A model generated the notes under the pieces. It had not been told where the DNA came from. It made no database searches and saw only the letters and a program-made list of their open reading frames with translations. Made by a program: the position numbers and the translations under genes. From Enhygromyxa salina (GTDB lineage: Bacteria > Myxococcota_A > Polyangia > Nannocystales > Nannocystaceae), in assembly GCF_002994635.1 (NCBI RefSeq), contig NZ_PVNL01000096.1, forward strand, positions 1-64,000: DNA of 64,000 nt, in the 5' to 3' direction. Below, in pieces: positions 64,000 through 64,000 of the stretch. Every line of letters starts with the position of its first letter. Positions within the stretch are counted from its first letter, which is position 1.

Positions 64000-64000
64000 C

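Overview
The window is GC-rich, densely coded DNA with strong third-position GC, so long antisense open frames are common and mostly meaningless. Many exported lipoproteins carry a signal peptide, a lipobox cysteine and a low-complexity Gly-Asp or Thr/Ser/Asp linker. They precede MopE-like calcium repeats, FG-GAP/VCBS repeats, IgGFc-binding, choice-of-anchor L, CotH-kinase or Cys-rich modules. Together with a 2-methylisoborneol-type terpene synthase and a histidine kinase of the long multidomain type, this points to a myxobacterium of the Nannocystaceae type (Nannocystis/Enhygromyxa/Plesiocystis-like). That assignment is inference; no rRNA or tRNA gene was seen.

Left flank (1-6.9 kb): the end of a DPF-repeat protein, a CocE/NonD-family lipoprotein hydrolase, a nucleotidyltransferase plus small partner gene, two exported proteins and a PaaZ/BoxD-type aldehyde dehydrogenase.

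Core (7.0-26.3 kb): a dense peptide-modification (RiPP-like) island with seven proteins carrying eight radical SAM domains. The minus-strand operon (13.3 to 7.0 kb) encodes a radical SAM-methyltransferase fusion, two HxsD-like proteins, an HxsB-type radical SAM/SPASM maturase, a precursor ending in 18 uninterrupted His-Gly-Ser triplets plus Trp, and another radical SAM enzyme. This is recognisably a His-Xaa-Ser (Hxs) system with X = Gly and extra enzymes. A second, plus-strand set (13.65-16.56 kb) encodes a Tat-signal protein (candidate substrate), a radical SAM protein and a translationally coupled HExxH enzyme of the alpha-ketoglutarate peptide beta-hydroxylase type. A third group (18.6-26.3 kb) encodes a short radical SAM protein, a B12-binding domain fused to two radical SAM domains in one chain, a 654-aa radical SAM protein with two Cys clusters, and a TPR protein. 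A paralogue of that TPR protein at 32.1-34.3 kb is fused to a PhyH-type Fe(II)/2-oxoglutarate oxygenase domain.

Middle (26-45 kb): small membrane proteins, lipoproteins, an aldo/keto reductase, an exported isoaspartyl methyltransferase, a decayed Ser/Thr kinase, the TPR-PhyH fusion, a large peptidase-like protein, an apparently orphan 2-MIB-type terpene synthase, an EgtD-like methyltransferase with an N-terminal HTH, and surface lipoproteins.

Right flank (45-64 kb): an SLC4-type bicarbonate/anion transporter, remnants of an MscS channel and an NhaP2-type antiporter, a DUF3616 protein, Rnk, a GNAT acetyltransferase, an alpha/beta-hydrolase lipoprotein, a cryptochrome/photolyase-family protein that seems to lack the canonical Fe-S cysteines, a CotH lipoprotein, a heme-oxygenase-like diiron-type protein and the C-terminal part of a GAF/PAS histidine kinase that runs off the right edge.
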